Program-made: the position numbers and the translations under genes
Notes under the pieces: model-generated
What the model saw: only the letters and a program-made list of their open reading frames with translations
Database searches by the model: none
What the model was told of the DNA's origin: nothing
Part shown: positions 1 to 9,443 of the stretch, piece after piece
Numbering within the stretch: position 1 is the stretch's first letter
Layout: the number at the start of each line of letters is the position of its first letter
DNA from: Nitrospira tepida
Lineage (GTDB): Bacteria > Nitrospirota > Nitrospiria > Nitrospirales > Nitrospiraceae
Direction of reading: 5' to 3'
Length of the DNA stretch: 64,000 nt
NCBI RefSeq assembly: GCF_947241125.1
Contig: NZ_OX365700.1
Span: 1,830,001-1,894,000 of the forward strand

Positions 1-24
1 TATCGAGGAGGTGCTCCTCCGGAA

Positions 25-255
25 ATGCGACAGCCGCGATATATTAAAGAGCCCTTACCTGATAGTGGGACAATACAAGATTCAGAAACTGCATCCAATG
101 ATCGGGTGTCGAATCGTCGCGTCATTCAATTGTTTAGACCAGTGGCATTTTCGGAAGATGCAGGATTTATGACATTCGGTACTCAAGCCATCAAGATCGG
201 TGATTTCGTAGATGAAATCTGGAGACAAGCCAATCTAGATTCGTTCTGCTTGTAA
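25..255 (+). CDS. hypothetical protein, 76 aa
   Basis: A short open frame with a purine-rich GAGGAGG stretch upstream, although part of that stretch is self-complementary with the CTCCTCC that follows. The product is hydrophilic with no signal peptide, membrane segment or recognisable motif. It lies at the left edge of an AT-richer segment that also holds the putative defence genes downstream. It may be a small real gene, a gene tail or a chance frame. I do not recognise a family. Confidence 0.3.
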   Translation: MRQPRYIKEPLPDSGTIQDSETASNDRVSNRRVIQLFRPVAFSEDAGFMTFGTQAIKIGDFVDEIWRQANLDSFCL

Positions 256-404
256 GGACGGAAACACGCGGTGGAAAGCGTGGCTCACTTAATCAGGGCC
301 CTAACTGTTGTATTAAGAAGGTGCTGCATGAACAGCTGTAGCCTCCAACGGTGTTAAAGGAATGACCCCCGCTCCATTTTCTCCTTTTATGGAGGGCAGC
401 ACCT

Positions 405-662
405 ATGGAAATTGAATATGGATGGTGTACTCCGATGTCTGCAGAGTTTCTTGACGGTCTAAAATCAGCAATTCGTAAGGACATCGAAGATGACCCGGAC
501 ATCAGCCCTTGTCATACAGGAAGCTTGAAAGTTCGATTGTCCTCAACTGGTCCATTGCAGGATTCGGTAAATGGGGAGGTTGAGTGTCAGTGTGGTCATA
601 CTCTTGCTACTTTTTCGGGTTCGAGTGATGGGTCAAAACTCACCTGGAAATTAAAGGGCTGA
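405..662 (+). CDS. small hypothetical protein with CxC/C-x-H cluster
   Basis: An 85-aa product with no recognised family. A GGAGG Shine-Dalgarno about 8 nt before the ATG supports the start. The sequence is acidic in the middle, then has a Cys-Gln-Cys-Gly-His cluster near residues 63-67 that could bind metal or be part of a small beta fold. The stop lies 25 nt before the ATG of the next gene on the same strand, so the two may be co-transcribed. Function unknown. Confidence 0.5.
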   Translation: MEIEYGWCTPMSAEFLDGLKSAIRKDIEDDPDISPCHTGSLKVRLSSTGPLQDSVNGEVECQCGHTLATFSGSSDGSKLTWKLKG

Positions 663-687
663 GTCGGGAGTTTTGGGGGGGGTGCCC

Positions 688-1272
688 ATGGCCAGGCTGC
701 AGGATGATCTGAGCACTTATTTCGCTCAACATGTTCTTGATCCAAATCGTTGGATTGCGACAGCCAATCATCTCATGTCGGCAGCGGAGCGCCTTGCGCC
801 AGACATCGAGCAGTTCTGGAAAAAACTGGATGAGTTGGACGAAGAGGCTACTTTTTCTTTGTCAGACTTGGTTGGAAGCCAATACCAGAACATCTTCATG
901 ATGCTCTATGGCTTTGCCATTGAAAATCTCTGCAAGGCCCATGTCGTGACCAAGCTGAGCAAGGATGACCGATTGCGTCTCAAAAGTGGAAGGCTTCCCA
1001 ATAGATTGAATACCCACGACTTAGAGGACTTGGTCACAAGGGGTGTAGGGCTGGCTGTCGATAATGGTGAAAAAGAACTCTTAAAGACACTGGAGGCTGC
1101 AGTTAAATGGGCGGGTCGTTACCCGGTCTCTACTGGTCCGGGAAACCAAAAGAAGCATGAGATAAAAGAGCAGTTGCTAGCTATGCCCCAGGGTTTCAGC
1201 GGAAGTGACCTCACCCGTACCAGGCAACTGGCACGACGGATCAAGGACGTTCCCATCAAGGCGCCAGCGTGA
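688..1272 (+). CDS. putative HEPN-like hypothetical protein
   Basis: A 194-aa, mainly helical protein. The central stretch FMMLYGFAIENLCKAH (about residues 70-85), followed by a THDL motif near residue 114, resembles the helix pair of HEPN/abortive-infection-type proteins, which often act as RNases or as partners of nucleotidyltransferases. A strict R-x4-6-H catalytic motif is not present (the nearest is R-x3-H just before DL), so a nuclease function is not claimed. ATG 688 is chosen over an in-frame TTG at 673; a run of G residues serves as a weak ribosome site. It lies upstream of the large ATPase gene on the same strand, which hints at a defence role. Confidence 0.55.
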   Translation: MARLQDDLSTYFAQHVLDPNRWIATANHLMSAAERLAPDIEQFWKKLDELDEEATFSLSDLVGSQYQNIFMMLYGFAIENLCKAHVVTKLSKDDRLRLKSGRLPNRLNTHDLEDLVTRGVGLAVDNGEKELLKTLEAAVKWAGRYPVSTGPGNQKKHEIKEQLLAMPQGFSGSDLTRTRQLARRIKDVPIKAPA

Positions 1273-1874
1273 TGCCGACGCCGGATCTATTCAGGATTCT
1301 GGGTTCCGGGAGAACATTTTTCGGTGGGCCGGCCGAAAAGTGGGGAAGCAGAAACGGTATCAGGAACCGGTTTCTGTTCCGATAGTCTTCGGCGCCTGCT
1401 GGCGCGGACCGCACCTGTTCCGCAAGCACGGGTGCCCGAACCTCCGCAATTCGCGACGCGAGGTCCACCATCCCGCTCGACAGCACCCTTCAGCTAAACG
1501 AGACGAAGTGGAGCGCTGCAATCGCTTGTGGATCGCAGCGCCCTGATGGTGGTTTCGCATCATTAATCGCATTTCGCTCAGATACGGCTCAGACAGTTCT
1601 CGGCATCTGGGGTGCAGGCCGCACCCTTTCGGCGCACACAACTGCTCCAACAGCCGCTAATTCTCTATGCATACCGTCCTTAGAGTGGTTGGAGGCGGCG
1701 GCATTCGCGCGTAGAGGAGCGCGTTAGGGAGTAGATCGTGGCAGTCCGTCGGCGTTCTCGCCTGGGCGGTGCTGTTCTGGGCCACCACCTGGAGAAGGGA
1801 ACGTCACCCTTGAATACGCCTACCGCAAGGAGTAGGGTGCCATAATTCTAGGCGTTCTACAGCAGAGGCATCTC
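1273..1874. other. gene-poor stretch between HEPN-like gene and ATPase gene
   Basis: About 600 bases with no convincing gene. Several overlapping short frames on both strands cover 1205-1650, but none has a ribosome site or a recognisable product. The end, about 1735-1840, reads in one frame like the tail of a membrane protein, so the stretch may hold eroded coding sequence. The promoter of the downstream ATPase gene should lie near 1800-1870; I see no clear -35/-10 pair. Confidence 0.4.
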
Positions 1875-4043
1875 ATGGATCAAGTCACCATAGACCTTCA
1901 AAACTGTTACGGAATCAAAGCATTACGCATCACCTTGGACTTCCGGAACACCCCTGTCTATGCAATTTATGCCCCCAACGGGGTCATGAAATCTTCGTTG
2001 GCTCAGACCTTCAAAGACGCTGCCAATGGTAAGAGTTCCGAGGATCGTATTTTCCCAACGCGGAAGACGTACCGGAAAATTGCCGACGAGGCTGACAAGG
2101 AGATCGATGGGGAGCGCGTTCTCGTTGTCGGGCCATACGATGAGCAATTCGGTCCAACTGAGAAGACCGCCACGCTCTTGGTGGATGCAAAACTCAAGAA
2201 AGAATACGACGCGCTTCACGTCGCAATCGACGAAACCAAGGAAGCGTTCCTTAAGGCCATCCGGAAGCAGGCTAATTCCCGGTTAAATTTCGAGGAGAAA
2301 ATTTCGTCCGCATTCACCGCGAGCGCCAACAAATTTGACGATGCCGTCGCGCGCATCAAGAAGGAGGTCCAGAACCAGAAGGAAACACCTTTTGCGAATG
2401 TGGAATACGACGTGATTTTCAATGACCAGGTCATGACCGCGCTGGGTAACAAGGATATAAAGGGTGCTGTCGAAGATTATGTACGGCGTTACAACGAACT
2501 ACTTGATGCGTCCACGTTCTTCAAGAAGGGAACGTTCGACTACTACAATGCGGCTCAGATCGCGAAACACCTTGCCGATAACGGCTTCTTTGAGGCGAAG
2601 CACACTGTCACCCTGAAGGCAACTGGCAAGTCACAGGAGATTAATACCCAGAAGGAACTTGAAGACATTATCGCGCAGGAAAAGGCGGCAATGATGGCCG
2701 ACAAAGACTTGCGCAAGAAGTTCGACGCCGTGGCCAAGCAGCTTGAGAAGAACGCCGCCGTCAGGGATTTTTGCCGCTACCTGCAATTCAACGAGCCTCT
2801 GCTATCCCGGATGAACAACCTGGACCAGTTCAAGGAAGACGTTCTCAAATCCTACATCAAGGCCAACGAGCCGCTATATCTGGAAATGATGAAGACGTAC
2901 GAGTCTGCGGAAAAACGCATAAAGGAGATCGAAGCCGAAGCGCAGAAGCAGCGAACACAATGGGAACATGTAATCGCGATCTTTAACGACAGGTTTGTCG
3001 TTCCGTTCAAGTTGGAAGCGCGGAACCGAACTGCGGTGATGCTCGGCTACGAGCCGATTGTGGACCTTGGCTTCACCTATTGGGATGGCAAAGACAATGC
3101 GCCAGTCGAAAAGCCGAAACTGCTTCAGGTTCTGAGCACCGGCGAGCGCAAGGCGCTCTATATCCTGAACGTGATTTTTGAGGTCGAACGCAGGCGGAAG
3201 GACGGTCTCGAAACCCTCCTTCTCGTGGACGACATTGCCGATTCCTTTGATTACCAGAATAAGTACGCGATCATCCACTACCTCAAGGAGATTAGCGAGA
3301 ACGGTCTGTTCAAACTCATAATCATGACGCACAACTTCGATTTCTTCCGCACGTTGGAAGGGCGGTTCGTCCGCTATCCGTACTGCCTTATGGCCTCAAA
3401 GAATCCGAACGGCATAACGCTGGCGAAGGCTACTGGCATCCGAAACATTTTCGCGAATGACTGGAAAACTCATTTCTTTGACGATCCCAAGAAAAAGATC
3501 GCGTCGATTCCATTCCTTCGGAATCTTATTGAAATGACAACCGGCGAAAGTGATCCGCGTTATTGCCAGCTTACCTCTATGCTCCATTGGAAGTCCGACA
3601 CGCCCACGATGAACATCGCGAAGCTTGACGAAGTCTACAATACTATATGCGGCACTTCTGGAACCTCAGCTGATCCGGCGAAAGTGATTTACGACCTTAT
3701 TGTCGAGCAGGCCAACGCGTGTCTCGGCATTGCGGCCGGTCTTAATCTTGAGAACAAAATCGTGTTGGCGATTGCCATTCGCATGATCGCGGAAAAGTTC
3801 ATGGTGACGAAGATCGCTGACGCCAAATTTGTTGCGGGAATTACTGCTAACCAAACGCAAGTATTAATCGACAGGTTCAAGACGCAGTTTTCAAACGACG
3901 CGGCCTCCATCCGTGTGCTGGATCAGGTTGCGCTGATGACCCCGGAAAACATCCACGTCAACGCGTTTATGTATGAGCCGATCGTTGATATGTCTGACGA
4001 TCATCTTAAGAGGCTGTATCAGGAAGCCGCGAAGTTAGCGTGA
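1875..4043 (+). CDS. ABC/AAA-type ATPase, phage-defence-like (722 aa)
   Basis: A split ATPase of the kind seen in PrrC/RloC-related and other defence ATPases. The P-loop APNGVMKSS is at residues 33-41; the Gly before the Lys is replaced by Met, which is tolerated in this ATPase group. A long helical, probably coiled-coil insert spans about residues 90-370. An ABC-like signature LSTGERKAL starts at 420, Walker B LLLVDDIADSFD has its acidic pair at 452-453, and the switch histidine is at 486 (MTHNF). The C-terminal 220 residues carry the conserved stretch ENIHVNAFMYEPI and may be the effector, but no nuclease motif is evident. A weak AGAGG site precedes the ATG. A diverged XRE regulator lies convergently downstream. 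Family assignment is good; biological role is inferred. Confidence 0.8.
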   Translation: MDQVTIDLQNCYGIKALRITLDFRNTPVYAIYAPNGVMKSSLAQTFKDAANGKSSEDRIFPTRKTYRKIADEADKEIDGERVLVVGPYDEQFGPTEKTATLLVDAKLKKEYDALHVAIDETKEAFLKAIRKQANSRLNFEEKISSAFTASANKFDDAVARIKKEVQNQKETPFANVEYDVIFNDQVMTALGNKDIKGAVEDYVRRYNELLDASTFFKKGTFDYYNAAQIAKHLADNGFFEAKHTVTLKATGKSQEINTQKELEDIIAQEKAAMMADKDLRKKFDAVAKQLEKNAAVRDFCRYLQFNEPLLSRMNNLDQFKEDVLKSYIKANEPLYLEMMKTYESAEKRIKEIEAEAQKQRTQWEHVIAIFNDRFVVPFKLEARNRTAVMLGYEPIVDLGFTYWDGKDNAPVEKPKLLQVLSTGERKALYILNVIFEVERRRKDGLETLLLVDDIADSFDYQNKYAIIHYLKEISENGLFKLIIMTHNFDFFRTLEGRFVRYPYCLMASKNPNGITLAKATGIRNIFANDWKTHFFDDPKKKIASIPFLRNLIEMTTGESDPRYCQLTSMLHWKSDTPTMNIAKLDEVYNTICGTSGTSADPAKVIYDLIVEQANACLGIAAGLNLENKIVLAIAIRMIAEKFMVTKIADAKFVAGITANQTQVLIDRFKTQFSNDAASIRVLDQVALMTPENIHVNAFMYEPIVDMSDDHLKRLYQEAAKLA

Positions 4044-4214
4044 TGGCCCAGTAGAGCCGCCGCCGCCGCCACTCCCACCGCCGGAGAAAGTGTCAGAAAT
4101 CCATTTTGTTCTCTCTCGGACAGCACGGGAAGAGAAAAAGAGGACAGGCTAATCTCTTAGAGCCATCCAGCCCCGCACGCGAAATTCTATCCCCTTGTTA
4201 CCGAATTTCTGGTT

Positions 4215-4952
4215 CTAACAAGGCCCCGCCTCTTGGTATGGGGCTGCTGGCTTTGATGCTCCGTGCGTCTGAGAATTTCGTTCGAGAATATTTATGAGAT
4301 CACGATCCAAAACCTCCCAAAGCCCCGCTATGGCTTCAAGATCTGCGGAAGCCCATTGGTGTTCCGCCTCTAGGAAACGGGCGTTGATGGCTAGAATTTG
4401 TTGTTCTGTCAGGACGCCTTCCAGTGAGATCGTCTCCTCATTGTGTAACGCGTCTTTTAGACTGATCACACGGGAGTCAACTACCCACTCCTCGATTGTT
4501 TCTTTGCAGTCATCGAAGCCACGCCACTCAATGTGCAGGCTTTCCTTGTTGTCCCTGCAGGTAGGACAGGTCCGGACATGCGTGTTATGAGATGAGAGCC
4601 AGTCCGAATGTAATTTTGAGTGCTCACGACAGTGGTCGGGGTACCACGGCAGATGCGCGTTCTCTAACAAGCGCACGTCTGACATATGTTTGCTCCAGAT
4701 AGCGCCCAACTCTGGACAACGCCATGTAATGGTAATTGGATCAGGGTGTTTGTGATCTTTGGCTAGCTCGTCAACGGTGGTGTCGAATGCGCTGGCGAAG
4801 GCTTTGAGCGTATCAAAAGCGACCATCTGTCCGCTCTCGGCCCTCTGTACAGTCCGTGCATCAATATCCGCTGCGATAGCCAACTCTTCCTGAGTCCAGT
4901 GGCATTTGTCTCTGTGCCGACGGACGTTCTCTCCGATCACTTTAGGGTGCAT
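4215..4952 (-). CDS. XRE-family helix-turn-helix regulator with C-terminal Cys-containing domain
   Basis: A 245-aa regulator. Residues 8-62 form a Cro/C1-type HTH (WTQEELAIAADIDARTVQRAESG), normally a dimeric DNA-binding unit. The remaining 180 residues are not a known sensor domain to me; they contain a Cys-Pro-Thr-Cys pair near residue 130, scattered His, and an acidic helical end. A strong AGGAGGG site lies 6-7 nt before the ATG. It converges on the defence-like ATPase gene. It may control that island, but no operator was identified. Confidence 0.85.
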   Translation of the reverse strand: MHPKVIGENVRRHRDKCHWTQEELAIAADIDARTVQRAESGQMVAFDTLKAFASAFDTTVDELAKDHKHPDPITITWRCPELGAIWSKHMSDVRLLENAHLPWYPDHCREHSKLHSDWLSSHNTHVRTCPTCRDNKESLHIEWRGFDDCKETIEEWVVDSRVISLKDALHNEETISLEGVLTEQQILAINARFLEAEHQWASADLEAIAGLWEVLDRDLINILERNSQTHGASKPAAPYQEAGPC

Positions 4953-5098
4953 GGGCCGCCCTCCTTTTTATCGACATCCTACGCTATAGCACGTCTTTCT
5001 TCCACGACAGAAATACGACAGGAGAGAACAAAAAGCATCGGGGACAGTGTCAGGAACCATATAGGGTCACGCCCGTAGGGTCCAGCCCGAGCTGTGGC

Positions 5099-5401
5099 TC
5101 AGCGCTGCTTCTTCAGGCGTGCCGCGATTCGCGGAGCGGCCGAAGACCAGCCGGCGTCAAAGGGATAGCCGGGGCGGTCGAGGTCGATGACGACCGGGGC
5201 GTGATCCGAGGGTACGGGCTTGCCTTTCCGCGCCTCGCGATCGATCTCCGCCCAGACAACGCGGTGTCTTAATGGCGCCGTCATGAGCAGGTGATCGATG
5301 GGCATGCCGAAGTTTTTATGAAAATTGCCGGCGCGGTAGTCCCACCGTGTGTACCGCCCGGGTTCCGGGTGATGCAATCGGTACGCATCGACGAATCCCG
5401 C
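5099..5401 (-). pseudogene. xthA: exodeoxyribonuclease III 3' remnant
   Basis: About 100 codons match the C-terminal third of exonuclease III (xthA), the AP endonuclease and 3'-5' exonuclease of base-excision repair: the TRWDYRAGNF stretch, the IDHLL segment, and the catalytic SDHAP motif near the end are all intact. The N-terminal two thirds, with the metal-binding Asn and Glu, are absent. The frame extends upstream to 5518 but that part has no exonuclease similarity. The fragment cannot encode an active enzyme and marks a deletion or rearrangement boundary. Confidence 0.75.
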
Positions 5402-5643
5402 GCTAGAAGGAGTCTTCATGGCATACGAGAGGGTCGCCTCAGGCGACTTAGTGGCCGGTTTCGAGAGCTCCACACGGTCTACGTCTGAGCGACTCCGCAG
5501 GCCGATCAGAGGTCCCAATGAGTCTGGCTGCGGCAGACGAAAGTCCGCCGTTCGCGCGTGATGATTGACGGCTTGAGAATACTTCTTTGGATAAGTGGCG
5601 CAGAATGCTCCGTTCCGGGTAAGGGCAAGACAAGATTCCTCGC

Positions 5644-6660
5644 TCAGGCGCCGTCGACACCGGGAATGCGGTAATCTGAGATCTGATTTTCCGGACCGTA
5701 GTCAGCGTAATCGCCTTGCTGTCTCTTCCACCGGAAGTCCCCCCAGGTGATGGGCCGATATCTGGGCAATGACTGCTCGTTCGTGACGGCCGCAAGCGGC
5801 GCATAGATGGCCTCGTAGACCGGGTTAAAGAAGAAAGGCAGGCTGTAGCGCTCGCGATTCGTGCTCGCGCGAACACGATGGACCGGCGCCGGATAACGAT
5901 CGTTGCTCCAGACCTGAACGATGTCGCCGATATTGACCACCAAGGCGCCCGTCACCGGCTCCACCAGAATCCATTGGCCGTCTAGGTTGATCTCGAGGGC
6001 GCTCACGTCGTCATGGAGAAGCACGGTGAGTGCCCCGGCATCGGTGTGAGGATGGATGCCCAGATGACCCGTTGCGGAGGCAGGCCGCTCCAGGCACAAC
6101 GGATCGTGGCAGGGATAATAGTTCAGCCTGACGAAGCTTGTGTGCCGACCAACGAAATCGTGGGTGAGCGTGTCGGGTGGGACGCCGAGACTCTCTGCGA
6201 TCGCCTCGAGCAGCGTGAACGCGACCCGCTCGCACGCGCGGAAGTACTCCTGCATGGTGGGTCTGAAATCGGGGCACAGACGGGCGTCGGGCCAACGGTT
6301 GAAACCATCCTGTGTCCAGTTGGCCGGATCCTCGTCGAGGAGTTCCGGGCGAGGGGTATGCCCGAAGTCGAACACCTCTTTCATGTCTCGGGCGTTCTTG
6401 GTCAGTTCGCGGTTGTACCATCCTCGGGCGTTCTCCTTCGACCGAGACACGACTCGCTTCGCGTCCAACGGGAGTGCAAAAAACCGCTTGGTCTCACGCC
6501 AGACGCGCTCGATCAGGTCCGCCGGAATTCGGTGTCCGATGATGTGGAAAAAGCCGTACTCGCGACAGGCTGCGCCGATCGCCGTGATCGTCTCGTCGTG
6601 CGGGCGGGTCCGGCCGCCGAGCGGCTGTATGTCGATCACTGGAATTCGCTTGGCAGGCAT
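5644..6660 (-). CDS. 2-oxoglutarate/Fe(II)-dependent oxygenase, isopenicillin N synthase-like
   Basis: A 338-aa enzyme with the non-haem DIOX_N domain (about residues 5-125) followed by the jelly-roll 2OG-FeII_Oxy domain. The iron ligands are visible as H205-x-D207 (HPHTDAGAL) and H261 (APVHRV), and the 2-oxoglutarate-binding pair as R271-x-S273. Length is normal for the family. Substrates range from amino acids to plant-hormone-like molecules and cannot be told from sequence. Neighbours are unrelated, so it is probably transcribed alone. The ribosome site is weak (GAGAAG). Confidence 0.9.
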   Translation of the reverse strand: MPAKRIPVIDIQPLGGRTRPHDETITAIGAACREYGFFHIIGHRIPADLIERVWRETKRFFALPLDAKRVVSRSKENARGWYNRELTKNARDMKEVFDFGHTPRPELLDEDPANWTQDGFNRWPDARLCPDFRPTMQEYFRACERVAFTLLEAIAESLGVPPDTLTHDFVGRHTSFVRLNYYPCHDPLCLERPASATGHLGIHPHTDAGALTVLLHDDVSALEINLDGQWILVEPVTGALVVNIGDIVQVWSNDRYPAPVHRVRASTNRERYSLPFFFNPVYEAIYAPLAAVTNEQSLPRYRPITWGDFRWKRQQGDYADYGPENQISDYRIPGVDGA

Positions 6661-6839
6661 GGCGACTTCTCACAACAAGAGCATCAATTGTCGTCAATCC
6701 AGCCACACATACGCAAGGTCTGGACAGCCGCTCTCGTCGGCGAGAGCTTGCGGAGGCACTCTTGGCCCTGCAGAGTTCCGACGGTTCTGGTGAGCGTGAA
6801 CAATAGGGGGAGTCTTTTTCAGGCCCAGGAGGCCGAATC

Positions 6840-7340
6840 ATGAAGCGTATGCACATGAGCGCCATCACCGTTCTGGCTCTCGCCGCCGGGGCAGTAGCTT
6901 CGGCCCAAGAAGCAGGTAAGGGGGCGGTTCAGGACGCCAAGGCTGCGGAGGTGGTCAAGAAGTTAGAGCAGGAGTGGGTGGACGCGTACGTCAAGCGCGA
7001 CGCCGCGGTGATCACCGGGAAGAGCATCTTCAAGGGGAAAGTGAAAGACCAGGACGTAAGCGGCGAGTACCGCTTTGCGGATGTATTGGTGAAACGGGGT
7101 GATCGCTGGCAGGCGATCGCCGGCCAGGTCACACGCATCGCCAAGCCGTCAGCATGCAGCGCAAAGAAGTGGCCGAATCCTTTTGTGGCCCCTCAGTTAC
7201 GTTTCGTCTATTCGTACATCCTTCAGGAAAGCGGAAAGATCAGGATTGGCATAGGCTCCATAAGCATCAACCAAGACCCCGCGCGTTCCGTCATCGGCCT
7301 CAATGGCGTACACCACCGCCATCTCCTCGGGATCGCTTGA
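6840..7340 (+). pseudogene. DUF4440/SnoaL-like secreted protein with internal deletion
   Basis: An AGGAGG site 8 nt before the ATG starts a protein with a good signal peptide (cut near Ala-Ser-Ala-Gln, residue 22), then the usual first helix of a DUF4440 (NTF2-like) domain ending KRDAA. It jumps directly to the strand VITGKS and continues through RWQAIAGQVTRIAK. The roughly 45 residues that normally lie between are missing in frame, so the cone-shaped fold cannot form as usual. After residue 103 the frame runs on about 60 codons without similarity and overlaps the convergent gene at 7197-7508, so the original stop was probably also lost. Best viewed as a decaying gene. Confidence 0.65.
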
Positions 7341-7508
7341 TCCTTCAAACCGGTGGTGCTCCACGATGGTCAGGTCGTCTGGATTGAAAGTCTTCCCGCT
7401 TTCCATCGCCCGAAACGTCTTGCCGATCAGCTCAAAGTTGGCGGTGAATCCCCGCTCCTCCAGAGCACGGACCGCCTCGGCCACGGTCTGGTATACCTTG
7501 TTGCCCAT
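7197..7508 (-). CDS. conserved hypothetical protein (annotated 'phosphoribosylpyrophosphate synthetase'-like small family)
   Basis: About 103 aa from the ATG at 7508 (another ATG in frame at 7526). It resembles a small conserved family, often labelled phosphoribosylpyrophosphate synthetase in databases although it is far too short to be that enzyme. Recognisable features are an N-terminal helix (tandem EAVRALEERGF), the HRFEG segment, and the C-terminal stretch VLVDAYGAYANPDLSAFL. No signal peptide. Function is unknown and the database name should not be trusted. No clear ribosome site for either start. Confidence 0.65.
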   Translation of the reverse strand: MGNKVYQTVAEAVRALEERGFTANFELIGKTFRAMESGKTFNPDDLTIVEHHRFEGSSDPEEMAVVYAIEADDGTRGVLVDAYGAYANPDLSAFLKDVRIDET

Positions 7509-7642
7509 ACATTCAGCATAAGCCATCACATCAAGTTGTACCAGCCCATCCCCTCGCCGTTCACACCCGTTGCAGCTCAACAGCAATGGGTGCCCAAGTC
7601 GGGGAAACAGAAACAGGTGGGGAGTCGTTTCTCAAAGGCTGG

Positions 7643-9295
7643 CTAATCCATCCGAACCACGATGCCTTCGTCCGGGCCGAGCTGGAATCGGTCGGCAGTC
7701 CACCGTTCCTCACCCCGTTGCGGATCGGTGGAGAGGATCAAGGTTCCGGTGCGCGCAAACATCGGAATCGTCGGCGGGAGCGTCACGGTCAGCGCTCGCG
7801 CGCTGAAGTTGACGGCGATCAGCATGGCTTCGGCGTGAGCTTCTGCCTGGAACACCCGCTGGTACAGCAAACACTCGTTTGGCCCAGCGTCGACCGGTTC
7901 GTACGTCCCGGCGGTGAGTGCCCGCGAGCTCTTCTTCAAACTGATGAGCCGCTTGTACAGCGACAGCATCGAGCCGGCGTCCTGCTGTTCACAGGCGACG
8001 TTGGTCTGCCGCCACCCTGGTGACAGAGGGAGCCAGGGCCTGCCGGTCGTGAAGCCGCCCTGTGGGGAATCGTCCCAGGGCATCGGCGTCCTGGCCGGGT
8101 CTCGTCCTTTCTTCCAAGGCCAGTAGCGGATCGTATAAGGATCGCGTAGCTCCGACCGGTGGAGCCTCCCATCGCGCAACCCCAATTCCTCTCCATAATA
8201 GAGAAACGGCGTACCGCGAAGCGTGAAGAGCAGCAAGGCGGCAGCTCTCCCGCGCCGGCCAGGGTCTCCCCCCTTGCCGTAGCGGTCGATGTGCCGGGAC
8301 TGGTCGTGGTTGCTGAAGACGACCGTAGGCCAGCCGCCACGAGGCACGGCCCGGTCGCTCTCCGGAATCAGCCGTCGAAACATGTCCGCTTGCCACGGCG
8401 ACCGGAGCAGGCGGAAGTCGAATACCTCATGCAACTCGTCCGTGCCGGTTCCATAGAATGCCGCGGGCCCGCCGGGGGTGTCAGATGACGCCTCGCCGAC
8501 GAGCACCGTTTCGGGTCGATCTTTGACCGCCGCGCGGAGGGCCCGTAGAACCTCGTGAGCTTGAGGCTGGTCGCGGTCGTAGCGGTGCACCTGGCGATAG
8601 TAGCTCCGCCAGGCCAGCCGGCGAGGATTGTCCGGCCAGCGGGTGTCTTTCCCGAGCCAGTTGATGGCGTCGAGCCGGAACCCGTCCACGCCGCGGTCCA
8701 GCCAGAAACGGACGACGTCGAAGAGCACGTCGCGCACGGCCGGATTAGTCCAGTTCAGGTCCGGCTGCTCCGGCAGAAACGAATGCAGATAGCACTGGCC
8801 TGTGTGCGGGTCCCTGGTCCAGGCCGATCCTCCGAAGCGCGCGGCCCAGTTGTTGGGTGGGCGACCCCCTGCCTTGCCGTCAGCCCAGTAATACCAGTTG
8901 CGCTTCGAAGACGCGCGGGACGACCGGGATTCGATGAACCACGGATGTTGCTCGGACGTGTGGTTGAGCACCAGGTCCATGACGACGCGAATGCCGCGGC
9001 GATGGGCTTCCGTCACGAGACGGTCGAAGTCCGCCAGGGTCCCGAACCGCGGATCGATGTTGCGGTAGTCCATGACATCGTAGCCGAAGTCGTGCATGGG
9101 GGAGGGATAGAGCGGTGACAGCCAGATAGCATCCACATCGAGTGAGTCGGGCGTTCCTTTGAGATAATCGAGCCGGCTGATGATGCCCGGCAGGTCGCCG
9201 ACCCCGTCCCCGTTGGAATCCTGGAACGACCAGGGATAGATCTGGTACACGACGGCTCGCTGCCACCAAGGGAAGTCTGGATGAATCGCGGGCAT
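7643..9295 (-). CDS. GH13 alpha-glucosidase / oligo-1,6-glucosidase type
   Basis: A 550-aa cytoplasmic glycoside hydrolase of family 13. The (beta/alpha)8 barrel shows all four conserved regions: DLVLNHTS (107-114), GFRLDAIN with nucleophile D209, LVGEA with acid/base E268, and FSNHD with transition-state stabiliser D331. Domain B lies between regions I and II and a beta-sandwich C-terminal domain ends the protein. The YQIYPWSFQDSNGDGVGDLPGI opening segments are typical of alpha-glucosidases and trehalulose/isomaltase relatives rather than of secreted amylases. It probably releases glucose from alpha-linked oligosaccharides, fitting with the debranching-type glycosidase at 15.9 kb. Confidence 0.93.
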   Translation of the reverse strand: MPAIHPDFPWWQRAVVYQIYPWSFQDSNGDGVGDLPGIISRLDYLKGTPDSLDVDAIWLSPLYPSPMHDFGYDVMDYRNIDPRFGTLADFDRLVTEAHRRGIRVVMDLVLNHTSEQHPWFIESRSSRASSKRNWYYWADGKAGGRPPNNWAARFGGSAWTRDPHTGQCYLHSFLPEQPDLNWTNPAVRDVLFDVVRFWLDRGVDGFRLDAINWLGKDTRWPDNPRRLAWRSYYRQVHRYDRDQPQAHEVLRALRAAVKDRPETVLVGEASSDTPGGPAAFYGTGTDELHEVFDFRLLRSPWQADMFRRLIPESDRAVPRGGWPTVVFSNHDQSRHIDRYGKGGDPGRRGRAAALLLFTLRGTPFLYYGEELGLRDGRLHRSELRDPYTIRYWPWKKGRDPARTPMPWDDSPQGGFTTGRPWLPLSPGWRQTNVACEQQDAGSMLSLYKRLISLKKSSRALTAGTYEPVDAGPNECLLYQRVFQAEAHAEAMLIAVNFSARALTVTLPPTIPMFARTGTLILSTDPQRGEERWTADRFQLGPDEGIVVRMD

Positions 9296-9443
9296 GGCGC
9301 AGCTCCGACCCTACCCTAAGTCCACCCGTTCCAACAAGCGCCGGCGGAAATCCGTGCAACCGGGTGAGGCTCCGTAGAGACGGCGGTCGGGGCGGTTGAC
9401 TTGCCCGGCGCGCAGTGACAGAGTTCAACCTTCTGGTCTCGCC

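Noticed and set aside
25-255. First short frame as an antitoxin
   Set aside because: No DNA-binding motif or toxin partner; kept only as a low-confidence hypothetical.
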